Shown here piece after piece: positions 62,190 through 64,000 of a stretch of DNA of 64,000 bases. This DNA comes from Nevskiaceae bacterium (lineage in GTDB: Bacteria > Pseudomonadota > Gammaproteobacteria > Steroidobacterales > Steroidobacteraceae), in the NCBI GenBank assembly GCA_018883185.1, contig VEQP01000003.1, positions 1-64,000 on the forward strand. The letters run 5' to 3'. A program made the position numbers and the translations under genes. The notes under the pieces were generated by a model. The model ran no database searches. It saw only the letters and a list, made by a program, of their open reading frames with translations, and was not told the origin of the DNA. Each line of letters begins with the position of its first letter. The first letter of the stretch is position 1.

Positions 62190-63893
62190 TCAGTCCTCGC
62201 GTGCAAGCTGCGGCAGCAGCACGTCGGCCCACTCACGCATGTCGTCGGGCAGTTTGACGAAAGGCACTCGCGGGTACAGCCGCGAAGCTTCGACTGACAT
62301 GTCGTACTGAGGGTCCCAGCGCGGCGCGCCAAAAGTCATCGGCACCCGGGTGCGCGCCATCTTCGATTGCAGCGGATAGGTGAAATGGGCGTGGTACGCG
62401 TGACGCCACATGCCTTCTGAGCGGAACAATTCCAGCACGCGTCCGTTGACCATGGCCGGATCGATATACGGTTCACGGCGGATGATGCCGCGCCGAGTGC
62501 GGTCGTACCACGGCCAGAACAAGCCTTGGTCGCGCATCAGGTGCCAGGCTTCCAACAGGTGCCCGCCGTACCAGACGGGTTTGATGTCCGGCGTGTAGTG
62601 CGCGAGCAGATCTTTGCGAAGTTTGTTGTCGAGTAGCAAAACATCGGTCATCACCACGTGCTTGATGCGCGTCGGCGCCTGCACGGCGAGCTCGAGCCCG
62701 ACGAGGCCACCGCCCCAAGTGCCGACGAAGTCCGCTTCCTTGATGCCAAGCGAGTCCAGCGCTGCGAGGACGACCTTTGCGTATGCCGCCACAGTCACTT
62801 TGCCGCGCGGCAGCGTGTTATCCGACTCGCCATGTCCAGGAAGATTGATCGCGATCACGGGACGTCGCCCGATAAAGCCGAGCGCCAAATCGTGGATCAC
62901 CTCGGACGATCCTGCCGCATCGTGCTGGATGAGCACGGGTCGCCCGCTGCCTTCGTGGTTGCGTCGAATGCGCAACTGGCCACCAGGCACGTCCACATAG
63001 TCCTGCCACAGTCGGCAGGGCAGTGGCGCAGGGCGCGGCGGTTTGGTGGCCCGCGGTGGCATGTGCTGACGGATGAAGTCACGGCAAAGGTTCAAGGTTG
63101 CATCGGGTGTGCCGCCCGCCTGCACGGTGACATTTGCCGAGGCGTGCTGTACCCGCGCAAGGTGCATCGCGAGCACATCGCTGTCGGCGGCGGTGACGAG
63201 CATCGGTACACCTACGTTACGCAAGGCGAGATCCGAGCGCATTTCGAACGCAGCTCGATAGCCCACGCGGTAATGATCGCCCGAGCGCATGAAGTCGAGC
63301 AGAGCTGCCTGCAGCCCGTCCGGCGAGGGCACGTCGAAGTCGAGTCTTGCGGCCAAGGACTTGCGGTACCACGGGAAGAAAATGGTCTGTTCGCGCAGGC
63401 GCGCCCACAGCCATGCCAGATGCGAGCCGTCCCACTTCGGTTCGAGTTTCGGCAGGTAATGACCGACGATGTCGAGACGCTCTTGTTCGGTCAGCAGCAC
63501 GTAGCCGTTGGCCGCTGCGCAGACGATGCGTTCGGGGTAGGCCGCCGCGATCGCCCCGGAAATCATCGCGCCCGTGTGAAAACCGTAGACCGCTGCGCGG
63601 TCCACGCCGATGGCATCCATGAACTCGATGGCGGCGTCGGCGAAATCCGACATCTGCGCCGACTCCACTCCGAGCGGATCGGACAGACCGAAGCCCGGCG
63701 AGTCGGGTGCGATGCAGGTGAAATGGTCCTTCCAGCGTTCCATCGTAGCGAGCATGTCGCGCGAGGACAGCGGCGATTGGTGGAAGCAGATCACGACGGG
63801 CCCGGAGCCGACTCGGCGGTAGTGAACTTGTCGTGGACCCCATCGCCCCGTGGTGATTGATGCGAAATGTCGGGTGATCCTGGACGTGCTCAT
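62190..63893 (-). CDS. Tandem alpha/beta-hydrolase protein without nucleophile Ser
   Basis: 567 residues made of two homologous hydrolase halves (about 18-280 and 296-560). Both keep the fold and a shared cap segment (W-x-G-x-HL...W...R-x-Q-x-x-F-x-PWY, at about 154-176 in the first half). The nucleophile elbows are altered: GFHTG has His106 and GTWGG has Trp393 in place of Ser. No clear catalytic His near either end. So hydrolysis is unlikely and a binding, scaffold or altered-chemistry role is more likely. The adjacent metallo-hydrolase may supply the activity. Confidence 0.82.
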   Translation of the reverse strand: MSTSRITRHFASITTGRWGPRQVHYRRVGSGPVVICFHQSPLSSRDMLATMERWKDHFTCIAPDSPGFGLSDPLGVESAQMSDFADAAIEFMDAIGVDRAAVYGFHTGAMISGAIAAAYPERIVCAAANGYVLLTEQERLDIVGHYLPKLEPKWDGSHLAWLWARLREQTIFFPWYRKSLAARLDFDVPSPDGLQAALLDFMRSGDHYRVGYRAAFEMRSDLALRNVGVPMLVTAADSDVLAMHLARVQHASANVTVQAGGTPDATLNLCRDFIRQHMPPRATKPPRPAPLPCRLWQDYVDVPGGQLRIRRNHEGSGRPVLIQHDAAGSSEVIHDLALGFIGRRPVIAINLPGHGESDNTLPRGKVTVAAYAKVVLAALDSLGIKEADFVGTWGGGLVGLELAVQAPTRIKHVVMTDVLLLDNKLRKDLLAHYTPDIKPVWYGGHLLEAWHLMRDQGLFWPWYDRTRRGIIRREPYIDPAMVNGRVLELFRSEGMWRHAYHAHFTYPLQSKMARTRVPMTFGAPRWDPQYDMSVEASRLYPRVPFVKLPDDMREWADVLLPQLARED

Positions 63894-63927
63894 GCGAGAC
63901 TCTCGGCGCAGTTGACTGACCTAGACG

Positions 63928-64000
63928 TTACCACTTGAACATGTCTCCATCGAACGGTTCCACGAGCGGCGTCCGAGCAGCGCTCTCCATCCCCGATTTC
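63928..64000 (-). CDS. C-terminal end of an unidentified gene (cut by window edge)
   Basis: On the minus strand the frame ending TAA at 63928-63930 is open to the right edge for 23 codons and reads KSGMESAARTPLVEPFDGDMFKW. The last 15 residues look like a natural C-terminus and the orientation fits the downstream operon (34 bp before the next start). The family cannot be named from so short a piece. Confidence 0.45.
   Translation of the reverse strand, partial: KSGMESAARTPLVEPFDGDMFKW

Noticed and set aside
62658-63860. 400-codon plus-strand frame opposite the tandem hydrolase
   Set aside because: Long only because of high G+C; no domain, no start signal, and the minus strand has conserved duplicated motifs.
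1-64000. tRNA, rRNA, CRISPR arrays, transposases or phage genes
   Set aside because: I looked through the gaps (all under about 150 bp) and the gene list and saw no such element.

Overview
The window is a dense, high-G+C bacterial chromosome segment with no rRNA, tRNA, CRISPR array, insertion sequence or phage gene that I can see. The mix of a two-gene fatty-acid oxidation module, two TonB-dependent receptors, RhlE, Uup, IlvA/IlvB/IlvH, SOUL, DUF3429, PsiE and a Wsp-type chemosensory cluster points to a Proteobacterium, most likely a Gammaproteobacterium of the Steroidobacter/Nevskia kind. The lineage is an inference from gene content only.

Layout. 1-2.4 kb: a cut DUF3703 gene, a small membrane protein, an antibiotic-monooxygenase-like protein, a lipoprotein and an orphan gene, in sequence that looks less G+C rich than the rest. 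2.3-10.3 kb (minus strand): a bPH-like membrane protein, a MAPEG protein and a Wsp-like chemosensory operon (CheA-REC hybrid, two CheW proteins, a receptor). Upstream of the operon lies a response regulator fused to a class III nucleotide cyclase. No CheR or CheB gene is present. 10.4-16.6 kb: two paralogous 228-residue DUF4097-like secreted proteins flank a CPBP protease, PaiB, GNAT, PsiE and a glycosyltransferase-like gene. 14.6-20.5 kb: one tightly coupled operon (DUF4097-like, PAP2, DUF502, FadJ-like, thiolase, SOUL). 20.5-30.2 kb: dienelactone hydrolase, Uup, RhlE, YciH, a CpcT-cyclophilin fusion, an FAD monooxygenase, an alcohol dehydrogenase, a thioesterase and cytochrome b561.

30.2-38.7 kb: divergent ilvH and ilvB, gloA, a PliI-like protein, a patatin lipoprotein, a glycine-zipper protein, an aldehyde dehydrogenase and an FAD oxidoreductase. 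38.7-43.7 kb: a TonB receptor, a PTGR3-like reductase, an SDR and an NmrA-like protein. 43.7-47.8 kb: a minus-strand set of a racemase-like protein, a Tat-exported HisC-like aminotransferase and an S9 peptidase. 47.8-52.8 kb: a SnoaL-like protein, a second TonB receptor, a nitrilase-like protein lacking its cysteine, and an enoyl reductase. 52.7-55.5 kb: quinone reductase, GST and MFS. 55.6-60.8 kb: ilvA followed by hydrolase, secreted repeat protein, DUF3429, AI-2E permease and VOC protein. 60.7-64 kb (minus): LOG-family protein, metallo-beta-lactamase-fold protein, a fused double alpha/beta hydrolase with both nucleophiles missing, and the end of one more gene.

The most unusual system is the chemosensory cluster. 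It resembles Pseudomonas Wsp at receptor, coupling and kinase level, but its likely output is a cyclase rather than a diguanylate cyclase, and the local methylation enzymes are absent.
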